Below are positions 55,631-64,000 of a stretch of DNA of 64,000 bases, one piece after another (positions within the stretch are counted from its first letter, which is position 1; every line of letters begins with the position of its first letter). The position numbers were made by a program, and so were the translations under genes. Source of the stretch: Oxalobacteraceae bacterium (lineage in GTDB: Bacteria > Pseudomonadota > Gammaproteobacteria > Burkholderiales > Burkholderiaceae_D); NCBI GenBank assembly GCA_947374865.1, contig CANCDR010000005.1:62001-126000 (forward strand), given 5' to 3'. Under the pieces are notes generated by a model. It saw only the letters and a list, made by a program, of their open reading frames with translations, did not search any database and had not been told where the DNA came from.

Positions 55631-56482
55631 ATGGCCACACTGACCGCACTGCACTTTTACCCCATCAAATCCTGCGCCGGTATCGCCCTGCGCGAGGCGA
55701 CGCTGACGCCGGCTGGTCTGATGAGCGAGCATCTCTATGACCGCGAATGGATGCTCATCGATGCGCAGGGACAGTTCCTCACCCAACGTGAATATCCGCA
55801 CATGGCGCTTATTACGCCGCGCATCCGGTCCGATGTGCTGGAGCTGTCTGCACCGGGTATGTTGACGCTGGAACTGCCCTTGGATTTAGCCGATCCAGAT
55901 CAGGCGCCAACCCGTGAGGTCGTGATTTGGGAAGAGCGCGTGAAGGCCTATGACTGCGATGAGGTGACGGCGACCTGGTTTTCCAAAGCGATCGGCGCGC
56001 CTTGCCGTCTGGTGCGCGCGCATCCGCATGCCAGTCGCCATAGCAATCCGCGCTGGGTTGGCAGCTTGCCTGCGCCGACCCTGTTTGCCGACGGCTATCC
56101 GCTGTTACTCATTTCGCAGGGCTCACTGGATGATCTCAATACCAGGCTGATCGCGGCCGGCCGCCCTGCTTTGCCGATGAACCGCTTCCGACCGAATATC
56201 GTGATCGATGGCATACCGGCTTTTGAAGAAGACTTTGCCGAGCACATTGACTTTGGCAACGCCAGGATCAAGCCCGTCAAGCCTTGTCCGCGCTGCCCGA
56301 TTCCTTCGATTGATCAGCTCAGCGGGCTAGTCGGACCAGATCCGCTCGATATTTTGCAACACTACCGCAGCAATGCTCTGCTCGATGGCGGCATCAGCTT
56401 TGGTATGAATTCCGCCTTGCTCGATGGTGAAGGCGCTGCACTGCGGCTTGGACAAGCGGTGCAGGTCAAACTGGCGCTGTAA
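55631..56482 (+). CDS. MOSC-domain protein (YcbX-like)
   Basis: A 283-residue protein with the N-terminal MOSC_N region (LTALHFYPIKSCAGI) and C-terminal MOSC domain (FRPNIVIDG, then KPCPRCPIPSIDQ with the molybdenum-cofactor Cys). Relatives such as YcbX and mARC reduce N-hydroxylated compounds. Start chosen at 55631 (MATLTAL); ATG 55613 is possible. It lacks the extra ferredoxin domain of full-length YcbX. Confidence 0.88.
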   Translation: MATLTALHFYPIKSCAGIALREATLTPAGLMSEHLYDREWMLIDAQGQFLTQREYPHMALITPRIRSDVLELSAPGMLTLELPLDLADPDQAPTREVVIWEERVKAYDCDEVTATWFSKAIGAPCRLVRAHPHASRHSNPRWVGSLPAPTLFADGYPLLLISQGSLDDLNTRLIAAGRPALPMNRFRPNIVIDGIPAFEEDFAEHIDFGNARIKPVKPCPRCPIPSIDQLSGLVGPDPLDILQHYRSNALLDGGISFGMNSALLDGEGAALRLGQAVQVKLAL

Positions 56483-56489
56483 ATTTTCA

Positions 56490-56553
56490 AAGGCTTGATG
56501 CGTATCGAGCTTGATATGTACCGAGCTTGATACTGATCGAGCCTGATGCGCGC
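56490..56553 (+). repeat. Four 16-bp tandem repeats after the MOSC gene
   Basis: AAGGCTTGATGCGTAT, CGAGCTTGATATGTAC, CGAGCTTGATACTGAT and CGAGCCTGATGCGCGC are head to tail, beginning 7 bases after the MOSC stop codon and before the GGDEF gene. A conserved core (GAGCYTGAT) repeats each 16 bases. Confidence 0.8.
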
Positions 56554-56624
56554 ATGCCGCTGGTTTGCATCAGTATCGTGGGCGACAAATCCCGGTGTAA
56601 TGCGGGATTACCCTCTCCCTCATC

Positions 56625-57710
56625 ATGTCTGCTGCCGCCGAAATACGTCATCTGCGTGCCGAGCTTGCCCGCCTGTTGCGCCAGGCGCACGAGAATCAAC
56701 GCATCATGCAGCGCCATCAGGCACTTGATCTGTGTCTGATCAGCGCCGGCAGTCTGCGCGAACTACTGACCCGTGTATTCGTCAAGATTGAGGAAATTTC
56801 CGAACTCGCCGTCGTCACTCTGGCGCTCATCGATTCCGACTATGGCATCCGGAGGATTATGGCGGAGTTAGCGATTCCCTTAAGCCGCTTTCCGCAGCTG
56901 CTGTTTTTTGATGATGAACAGGATGCGCTGGCCTTGAAGAACGCGCTGGCATCCTCCCGGCTGGGACCGTATCAGGCAGCGCTGCATGGGCGGCTGTTTC
57001 CGGCCCCGGCACCGGTCCCGGTATCGGTCGCGATCGTACCCTTAATGCGCAATGCACAGTGGATCGGGTTTATCAGCTTTGGCAGTCTTGCCGCGGATCG
57101 GTTCACCAAAGAGATGGCGACCGACTTCATCGATCATCTGGCGTCGGTACTCGCGCTGTGTATCGATAATGTGATGCATCACGAACGGCTCAAATACATC
57201 GGCCTGATCGATCCGCTCACTGGGGTGAATAATCGTCGTTATGTCGAACGTCGTCTGCGTGAAGAAGTCGGCCGTATCGATCGTCAGGGCTGTCCACTGG
57301 CCTGTCTGTATATCGATGTCGATCACTTTAAAAGCGTCAATGATCTGCATGGCCATCAAACCGGTGACGATGTATTGCGCGAAATCGCCAATCGTATTCA
57401 GGCCGAACTGCGCCTTTCAGATGCGCTGGGGCGCTTCGGCGGCGAGGAATTTTTAGCGCTGCTGATCGACACCAACGGACACGATGCGCTGCTGGTCGCC
57501 GAACGTATTCGTCACAGTATCGCGCAAGGCTCCATGCGCAGTCGGCGTAATACGCTGCTTTCCTTGAGTGTATCGATCGGCGTGGCCACACTGTCGGCAC
57601 CACTGCCGGCGGGTGAACCGGATCAACTCGCGCAGCAGCTGGTGGCGCAGGCTGATCAGTATCTGTATCAGGCCAAGATGGGCGGGAGAAATCGGGTGAT
57701 CGGCGAATGA
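56625..57710 (+). CDS. Diguanylate cyclase with DUF484/GAF-like sensor
   Basis: A 361-residue cytoplasmic protein: an N-terminal coiled-coil plus DUF484-like sensor (HQALDLCLISAGSLRELL) followed by a GGDEF domain. The active site is GGEEF in ALGRFGGEEFLALL, with an inhibitory I-site RLSD five residues earlier, so it likely makes c-di-GMP under product feedback. No EAL domain and no membrane helix. Its signal is unknown. It ends 55 bases before the convergent ferredoxin gene. Confidence 0.92.
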   Translation: MSAAAEIRHLRAELARLLRQAHENQRIMQRHQALDLCLISAGSLRELLTRVFVKIEEISELAVVTLALIDSDYGIRRIMAELAIPLSRFPQLLFFDDEQDALALKNALASSRLGPYQAALHGRLFPAPAPVPVSVAIVPLMRNAQWIGFISFGSLAADRFTKEMATDFIDHLASVLALCIDNVMHHERLKYIGLIDPLTGVNNRRYVERRLREEVGRIDRQGCPLACLYIDVDHFKSVNDLHGHQTGDDVLREIANRIQAELRLSDALGRFGGEEFLALLIDTNGHDALLVAERIRHSIAQGSMRSRRNTLLSLSVSIGVATLSAPLPAGEPDQLAQQLVAQADQYLYQAKMGGRNRVIGE

Positions 57711-57765
57711 CGGCGCATGTCGAAAATGCGCTGAGGAAGTGGTGCTGTAATGAAGGTGTCGCTAT

Positions 57766-58542
<777 letters not shown>

Positions 58543-58568
58543 TCATTACAGTAGTATTACATGACAGA

Positions 58569-59219
58569 TTATGCCTCAATTTGATGCGTTTTTTTGCTTT
58601 GCAGCAAATGATAAAACATCGCTCCCGCCCTGTCAGCGCGCACTATATGCCAGTCTTCCAGCCATTTTGGTGCGATTTCATCAAGTAAACATAATTCTGA
58701 TTCTACATAAACAACACCACCTTGCGCCAACAGCGGTGCACACAAGGGCATTGCCTTGGCCAGCCAGTCAGCATGATAAGGTGGATCAAGAAAGATCAGA
58801 TGAAACGGGCTGCTGCCGGCCAGCCGCTGCGCATGAAACAGGACATCTCCCCGCAGAATGCTGATCTGTTCGGCATGCAGTTTTTCCTTGTTGACTTCCA
58901 GCTGACGCAAGACGACCGGATTATTCTCGACACACACCACGCGTGCCGCACCACGGCTGGCCGCCTCAAAGCCCAAAACGCCCGTGCCGGCAAATAAATC
59001 AAGACAGTGCAGTGACGTCCAGTGCGCATCAAACAGGTGATTGAGCCAATTGAACACCGTTTCCCGTACTCGGTCTGGCGTAGGCCGCAATCCCTCTGCC
59101 GCCAATACGGGCAGCGGGGTGCGTTTCCATTGGCCGCCAATAATACGGACCTGATTTGCTACCCCGGCGCGCGCTGGCGCCGGCTTGGGTCCTGCTTTAC
59201 TGCTGTGTTTTTTTGACAT
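58569..59219 (-). CDS. rsmD: 16S rRNA (guanine966-N2)-methyltransferase
   Basis: RsmD of 216 residues, methylating G966 of 16S rRNA. The SAM motif is LDLFAGTGVLGFEAASRGA and the catalytic DPPY in FLDPPYHADW. The N-terminus has an Ala/Lys-rich extension before VRIIGGQWKRT. ATG at 59219 is taken; an ATG at 59237 is in frame but adds an odd segment. It is divergent from ftsY across about 200 bases. Confidence 0.94.
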   Translation of the reverse strand: MSKKHSSKAGPKPAPARAGVANQVRIIGGQWKRTPLPVLAAEGLRPTPDRVRETVFNWLNHLFDAHWTSLHCLDLFAGTGVLGFEAASRGAARVVCVENNPVVLRQLEVNKEKLHAEQISILRGDVLFHAQRLAGSSPFHLIFLDPPYHADWLAKAMPLCAPLLAQGGVVYVESELCLLDEIAPKWLEDWHIVRADRAGAMFYHLLQSKKTHQIEA

Positions 59220-59418
59220 GCAATGAAAAATAATCAAGAGGGACCGGAATGCGCCATTAAAACATAATCAAAGCGCAATACCGACGCTGACTCGCCTAAT
59301 CCGCCCCGCAGGCTCTGTTAAAATGCCGTGAAGGTCGCGGATCAGCCAAAAAGTCTGCGTCAACGCAGCGATTGTATCCGCTTGAACGGCGCACCGCCGA
59401 GCTGATTTTCCGAGTCCC

Positions 59419-60420
59419 ATGCCGATGTTTAGTTTTTTCAAAAGTAAATCCAAAGAAATCGCGCCGTCGGCTGAGTCGGCGGTGTCTGCCGAGCTGTCGT
59501 CGCCTGGCGAACCCGTCGCAGAAAAACACGTCTGGCTCACACGCCTCAAGACCGGCCTCGCCAAAACCGCTTCTAATTTGAGTATCTTGTTTGTCGGCGC
59601 TAAAATCGGCGACGAACTTTATGAGGAGCTCGAAGCAGCCCTCCTGATGTCCGATGCCGGCGTCGACGCCACGCAGTCGCTGTTAAAGGATCTGCAAAGT
59701 CGGGTTAAAAACGACAAACTGACCGAGGTCGCACAAGTTAAAGACGCCTTGCGCAGTCTGCTGCTGGACTTACTCTCACCGCTGCAAAAACCACTCATGC
59801 TCGGTCGTCATCAGCCGCTGGTGATGATGCTCACCGGCGTCAATGGTGCAGGCAAAACCACGACCATCGGCAAATTGGCCAAGCATTTGCAAGCTCATCA
59901 GCAGTCGGTCTTGCTGGCCGCTGGCGACACCTTTCGCGCCGCTGCCCGTGAACAGCTCATGGTGTGGGGCGAACGCAATCAGGTCGCCGTGATCGCCCAG
60001 GAATCCGGCGATCCGGCAGCGGTCGCCTTCGATGCCGTGCAGGCCGCCCGTGCCCGCGGCACCGATGTGGTGATGATCGATACCGCCGGTCGTCTGCCGA
60101 CGCAATTACATCTGATGGAAGAACTCAAAAAAATCAAACGCGTGATCGCCAAGGGCATGGATGGTGCGCCGCATGAAATCCTGCTTGTCATTGATGGCAA
60201 CACCGGACAAAATGCATTAGCCCAGGTCAAGGCTTTTGATGATGCGCTCGGCCTCACCGGACTGGTCGTCACCAAACTCGATGGCACAGCCAAGGGTGGC
60301 GTTTTGGCAGCCATCGCCAGGACCCGTCCGATCCCTGTTTATTTTATCGGTGTCGGTGAACAGATCGAAGATTTACAGCCCTTTAATGCGCAAGAATTTG
60401 TTGATGCCCTGCTCTCATGA
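59419..60420 (+). CDS. ftsY: Signal recognition particle receptor FtsY
   Basis: SRP-type GTPase of 333 residues, which docks ribosome-SRP complexes to the membrane. Motifs include the P-loop GVNGAGKTTTIGKLA, DTAGRLPTQ and TKLDGTAKGG. The N-terminal A region is short (about 40 residues) compared with E. coli. The last four bases overlap the ftsE start. A possible -10 TTAAAAT lies upstream near 59319. Confidence 0.97.
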   Translation: MPMFSFFKSKSKEIAPSAESAVSAELSSPGEPVAEKHVWLTRLKTGLAKTASNLSILFVGAKIGDELYEELEAALLMSDAGVDATQSLLKDLQSRVKNDKLTEVAQVKDALRSLLLDLLSPLQKPLMLGRHQPLVMMLTGVNGAGKTTTIGKLAKHLQAHQQSVLLAAGDTFRAAAREQLMVWGERNQVAVIAQESGDPAAVAFDAVQAARARGTDVVMIDTAGRLPTQLHLMEELKKIKRVIAKGMDGAPHEILLVIDGNTGQNALAQVKAFDDALGLTGLVVTKLDGTAKGGVLAAIARTRPIPVYFIGVGEQIEDLQPFNAQEFVDALLS

Positions 60421-61100
60421 TTGAATTTCATAACGTTAGCAAACAATACGATCAAGGCGCGCCCGCTCTCAATGACGTTAGCCTGACCATCGCGCGCGGC
60501 GAGATGGTGTATCTGGCCGGTCCGTCCGGCGCAGGTAAGTCGACCTTGTTTAAATTAATCGCTGCCATTGAGCGCCCCAGTAGTGGCAGTGTGCTGGTCA
60601 ATGGGCAGGACGTCGGTAAACTTAAGTCGGCCAATTTACCTTTTCTGCGCCGTAGTCTGGGCTTGATCATGCAGCAGCTGCGACTGCTTAACGACCGCAC
60701 TGTGCAAGACAATGTCATGTTGCCACTGCTAGTGTCCGGTGCCCCGCGCGATCAGGCCGAACAACGTGCGCGGGCCGCGCTGGATAAATTAAGTCTGCTC
60801 GGCTTTGCCCAGGCGCTGCCACAAAGTCTCTCGGGTGGCCAGCAACAACGCGTCGCCATCGCCCGTGCGATCGTCAATCGGCCGCAAATTATTCTGGCTG
60901 ACGAGCCGACGGCCAATCTTGACCGGGTCAGCGCTAATCAGGTGATCGATGCACTCAAGGCCTTTCATCAGGCAGGCGTGACCTGCCTCATCTCTACTCA
61001 CGACGAACGCATTTTAGATACCGCCTCGCGGGTGATTTATCTGCAATCGGGGCAGATCGTCGAAGGCTGGCACGATGCCCCCACCAAGGACAGCCCATGA
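60417..61100 (+). CDS. ftsE: Cell division ATP-binding protein FtsE
   Basis: ABC ATPase of 227 residues with Walker A GPSGAGKS, signature [14 protein letters not shown], Walker [13 protein letters not shown] and H-loop STHDE. With FtsX it activates peptidoglycan hydrolysis at the division site. Overlaps both neighbours by ATGA. Confidence 0.97.
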   Translation: MIEFHNVSKQYDQGAPALNDVSLTIARGEMVYLAGPSGAGKSTLFKLIAAIERPSSGSVLVNGQDVGKLKSANLPFLRRSLGLIMQQLRLLNDRTVQDNVMLPLLVSGAPRDQAEQRARAALDKLSLLGFAQALPQSLSGGQQQRVAIARAIVNRPQIILADEPTANLDRVSANQVIDALKAFHQAGVTCLISTHDERILDTASRVIYLQSGQIVEGWHDAPTKDSP

Positions 61101-62026
61101 AATCCTGGTTCAGCCAACACATTCATGCGCTGCGCGATGCACTACGCCATCTGGGTCGTCGTGGTAGCGGATTTTCACTCAATATTCTGGTGGTGGCGAT
61201 TGCCCTGGCACTGCCCTTTGCCGGCCTGAGTATTCTCGATAATCTACGCCCGCTGGCCAATCAGATCGCGGTCGATCCTGAGATCAGCCTGTTCCTGCGA
61301 CTCGACACCTCCCGTGAAGACGCCATCGCGCTCGCGGTACCGATTCGCAAAACGCTCAGCGCGGCGGGCAGCAGTGGGAAACTCCTTTTCGTCGCGCGGG
61401 AAAAAGCGCTCGTGAGCTTAAAAGATAAAACCGGCCTGAGCGATATCCTCGCCACGCTCGGCACTAATCCGCTACCCGACAGTTATCTGCTCACCCTGTC
61501 TGCCTACGACAGTGCGCGCGATGCCGCACGCGTGGATACGCTGGCAGCCGCGCTCAAGGCATTACCGCAGGTGGAACTGGTGCAAGTGGATTCTGCATGG
61601 GTTAAACGCCTCTCGGCGCTGCTTAATGTGCTGCGTCAGACCTTGCTGCTGATCGCTGTCACGCTGGCGGTAGTGGTGATTGCGGTGGTGTTTAATACGA
61701 TTCGGCTGCAGGTAGTAAACCAGCGCGAAGAAATTGATGTGGCCCGTCTGGTCGGTGCCACCGATGCCTTTATTGCCCGGCCTTTTTATTACGCCGGCAT
61801 CCTGCTCGGCGCCGGCGCTGGGCTGTTGGCACTGGGAGCAGTCGCCTCCGGCATGACACTGCTCAATGACAGTATCATTGAATTTGTCCAGCTCTATGGT
61901 TCACAGTTCCGACTGGCCCCCTTGACGCTGGCTTATAGCGCGCTGCTGTTATGCGTATCTGCCGGCTTGGGATTATTGGGCGCACAGCTATCGGTGCGGC
62001 GCCAGCTCGGACGCGTCATCCCTTAG
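61097..62026 (+). CDS. ftsX: Cell division protein FtsX
   Basis: Inner-membrane protein of 309 residues in the FtsX/MacB-like permease fold. A first helix near residues 25-45 is followed by an extracytoplasmic loop, then three helices at the C-terminus (LLLIAVTLAVVVIAVVF, then GILLGAGAGLLALGAV). Overlaps ftsE by four bases. Completes the ftsY-ftsE-ftsX operon. Confidence 0.95.
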   Translation: MKSWFSQHIHALRDALRHLGRRGSGFSLNILVVAIALALPFAGLSILDNLRPLANQIAVDPEISLFLRLDTSREDAIALAVPIRKTLSAAGSSGKLLFVAREKALVSLKDKTGLSDILATLGTNPLPDSYLLTLSAYDSARDAARVDTLAAALKALPQVELVQVDSAWVKRLSALLNVLRQTLLLIAVTLAVVVIAVVFNTIRLQVVNQREEIDVARLVGATDAFIARPFYYAGILLGAGAGLLALGAVASGMTLLNDSIIEFVQLYGSQFRLAPLTLAYSALLLCVSAGLGLLGAQLSVRRQLGRVIP

Positions 62027-62052
62027 AACGACGCCGTCCTTGCCTTGTACGG

Positions 62053-64000
62053 CTAGCGTGACGGTGCGACGCGTGCCGCCAGCTTGGCATCCGACTTCAG
62101 AAAATCCACTTCATCGCTGAGGATGTGAGCAGCTTCCTGCAGCAAGATATCTTTGGCGTTTTTACGTTGCTTTTCTGCTGCCAGTTCGACTGCCAAACTA
62201 CGCTCGCCGACTTGCAAGCCATCGTCCTTGGCGTTGGGACTGTCTTCATCAGCGTTTTCATCCACCACGGTTTTTTGGGTCTTGCGCGCCTTGGTGCGTG
62301 CTTCGCGCACATCGATTTCCTTGCGCCGCTCTGCTTCATTCAAGGACACGGTATTTTTCTTGCGCTGAACCAGAAGCTCGGCAATATCTTCTTTGAGATA
62401 TTGAAAATCCTTGTTCTTGGCAATCCGGCTTTCGTAACGCATTTGCAGCTGCGGCACGACTGCCTTGACGTCACCCACAGGACGGTAATCGGCCGGCGCA
62501 ATTTGCAGCCATGGCAAGGCGTTTTCATAACTCGATTCACCGAACGTCGTTGTATCAATCATGCTCGGAAAACTGATGTCGGGTGTAACGCCACGTAACT
62601 GGGTCGTGCCGCCATTGATGCGGAAAAACTGCGCCACCGTCATTTTGAGTTCGCCAAACTTGGCCTTGTCGTTGCGCGCCATCTGATCCAGACTCAGCAT
62701 GGTTTGCACCGTGCCTTTGCCAAAACTTTGTTCGCCGATCACCAGTCCGCGACCGTAGTCCTGAATCGCCGCGGCAAAAATCTCCGACGCTGAGGCCGAA
62801 CCACGATTGATCAGCACACCTACTGCACCATTCCAGGCTGGGGCGGCGATGGTGTCGCTCTCGGTGCGAATTCTTCCCTGCGCATCGCGCTGCATGACGA
62901 CCGGCCCTTTGCCGATGAATAGTCCGGTCAGCTCAATCGCTTCCGACAATGAACCGCCGCCGTTATTGCGCAGGTCAATCAGCACGGTTTCAACTTTGTC
63001 TTTCTTGAGTTCCTCGAGTAGCTTGGCGACATCGCGGGTAGCGCTCTTGAAGTTGGCATCACCGCGGCTGCGTGCTTCAAAATCAAGATAAAACGTAGGC
63101 AATGCAATCACGCCAATCTGCCGTGTGATGGCGCCTTCCTTGATCGGTATGATGGATTTTTTGGCGGCTTGTTGCTCAAGACGAATCTGATCGCGTACCA
63201 GCTGGATGACTTTTGTTTTTGCATCCGGGCCGGCATCTGCCGGTAAAATTTCCAGCCGTACCTGCGTATCTTTAGTGCCGCGAATTTGCGTCACCACATC
63301 ATCGAGTCGCCAGCCAACGACGTCGGTCAGCTGACCGCTCACGCCCTGCCCAACACTGACAATACGATCACCGACCTTGAGTTTGTCTGAACGCTGCGCC
63401 GGGCCGCCTGGTGTGAGTTCACGGATCGTGGTGTACTCATCGCGCTCCTGCAATACCGCGCCGATGCCGACTAAGGAGAGCTTCATGCTGATGCCGAAAT
63501 TAGCGGATTCACGCGGGCCAAGATAATCAGTATGCGGTTCAATCGCATTGGCGTAGGCATCGAGAAAAATCTGAAACACATCTTCGCTCTTGACGCGCTG
63601 AGCACGCACGAGCGAGGTATCGTAACGTTTGCCGAGGGTGTCGCGAATCGTCTTGTCGTCTTTGCCGGCGAGTTTTAGACGCAGCCATTCATTCTTGACG
63701 CGCAAACGCCAGATGTCATTGAGCTCCGCCTCATCCTTGGCCCAGGATGCTTTACTGCGATCGAGTATCAAGGCTTCTTTTTGGCTAAAGTCAAAACCTT
63801 GTGCAAGCAATTTTCGCGCATAAGACAGCCGCTCAAAATACCGCGCTTCATAGGTATTGAACATTTCGAATGGTGCGCGCAGATTACCGCTGACGATGGC
63901 ATCATCAAGCCGGGTACGGTAAGCAGAGAAACGATCGATATCCGACTGTATTAAAAAAATGCGGCCGCCGTCGATCGACTTGAGATAACGGTCGAAGATT
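62053..64000 (-). CDS. C-terminal processing (tail-specific) protease Prc, partial
   Basis: Tail-specific serine protease of the S41 family, truncated by the right edge; the frame continues past 63864 (FDRYLKSIDGGRIFL is still in frame). It contains a PDZ domain (KVGDRIVSVGQG) and the catalytic Ser/Lys dyad, SASEIFAAA and FGKGTVQTM. The C-terminal part is DUF3340-like, with Lys/Glu-rich segments. It degrades or trims periplasmic proteins and penicillin-binding proteins. It converges with ftsX across 26 bases. Confidence 0.94.
   Translation of the reverse strand, partial: IFDRYLKSIDGGRIFLIQSDIDRFSAYRTRLDDAIVSGNLRAPFEMFNTYEARYFERLSYARKLLAQGFDFSQKEALILDRSKASWAKDEAELNDIWRLRVKNEWLRLKLAGKDDKTIRDTLGKRYDTSLVRAQRVKSEDVFQIFLDAYANAIEPHTDYLGPRESANFGISMKLSLVGIGAVLQERDEYTTIRELTPGGPAQRSDKLKVGDRIVSVGQGVSGQLTDVVGWRLDDVVTQIRGTKDTQVRLEILPADAGPDAKTKVIQLVRDQIRLEQQAAKKSIIPIKEGAITRQIGVIALPTFYLDFEARSRGDANFKSATRDVAKLLEELKKDKVETVLIDLRNNGGGSLSEAIELTGLFIGKGPVVMQRDAQGRIRTESDTIAAPAWNGAVGVLINRGSASASEIFAAAIQDYGRGLVIGEQSFGKGTVQTMLSLDQMARNDKAKFGELKMTVAQFFRINGGTTQLRGVTPDISFPSMIDTTTFGESSYENALPWLQIAPADYRPVGDVKAVVPQLQMRYESRIAKNKDFQYLKEDIAELLVQRKKNTVSLNEAERRKEIDVREARTKARKTQKTVVDENADEDSPNAKDDGLQVGERSLAVELAAEKQRKNAKDILLQEAAHILSDEVDFLKSDAKLAARVAPSR

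Overview
The window reads as a chromosomal segment of a betaproteobacterium of the order Burkholderiales, most likely family Oxalobacteraceae. This is inferred from gene order and protein character, not from a database search. The pointers are ptsN-hprK-rapZ, mutY-mutM, a TPR lipoprotein with lolB-ispE-tRNA-Gln-prs-rplY-pth-ychF, ubiE-ubiJ-ubiB, a DUF3683 lactate-dehydrogenase-like fusion, and ftsY-ftsE-ftsX. AspS carries His and Gly residues expected of a non-discriminating enzyme. Genes are closely packed, and only one stretch over 300 bases (42087-42489) lacks a convincing gene.

Layout. 1-11000: end of a TonB-dependent receptor, a Tat-exported S66 carboxypeptidase, an exported M1 aminopeptidase with a serine hydrolase, a DMT-family exporter, and a large YHYH/DUF4214 lipoprotein with a small exported partner. 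11100-19000: an RNase H-like protein, then a beta-oxidation operon (TetR regulator, acyl-CoA dehydrogenase, 3-hydroxyacyl-CoA dehydrogenase/enoyl-CoA hydratase, thiolase, enoyl-CoA hydratase). 19000-29500: a leftward set with an S4 protein, clsB, an EEP phosphatase, nudB, aspS, a DUF502 membrane protein, a FmdB zinc ribbon, ubiB-ubiJ, a Tim44-like protein, ubiE and a DUF971 protein. 29445-31346: a tandem duplication encoding two unrecognised membrane proteins. 31400-42100: a HIT protein, the 1333-residue DUF3683 oxidoreductase, a YqaA-like protein, ilvA, yhhQ-queF, and ptsN-hprK-rapZ. 42100-43250: an AT-rich island with intergenic inverted repeats and one unrecognised gene. 43250-53800: mutY-mutM facing the lolB-ispE-tRNA-Gln-prs-rplY-pth-ychF block. 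53800-64000: a Fic protein, ppnP, a MOSC protein, a DUF484-like/GGDEF protein, a ferredoxin, coaD, rsmD, ftsY-ftsE-ftsX, and a C-terminal protease running off the right edge.

Most of the window is core housekeeping. The least explained part is the tandem pair at 29619-31346. Each member has a signal peptide, a short Asn/Thr-rich outer domain with many N-x-S/T sites, one membrane helix and a tail that is not shared. The repeat junction keeps a fossil of the neighbouring DUF971 gene's first codons, which fixes how the duplication arose. Other unexplained items are the gene at 42490-43248, short tandem repeats clustered at gene 3' ends, a family of GTG(T/G)GCA inverted repeats, and repeated ACATGTCGCAA blocks before the Fic gene.
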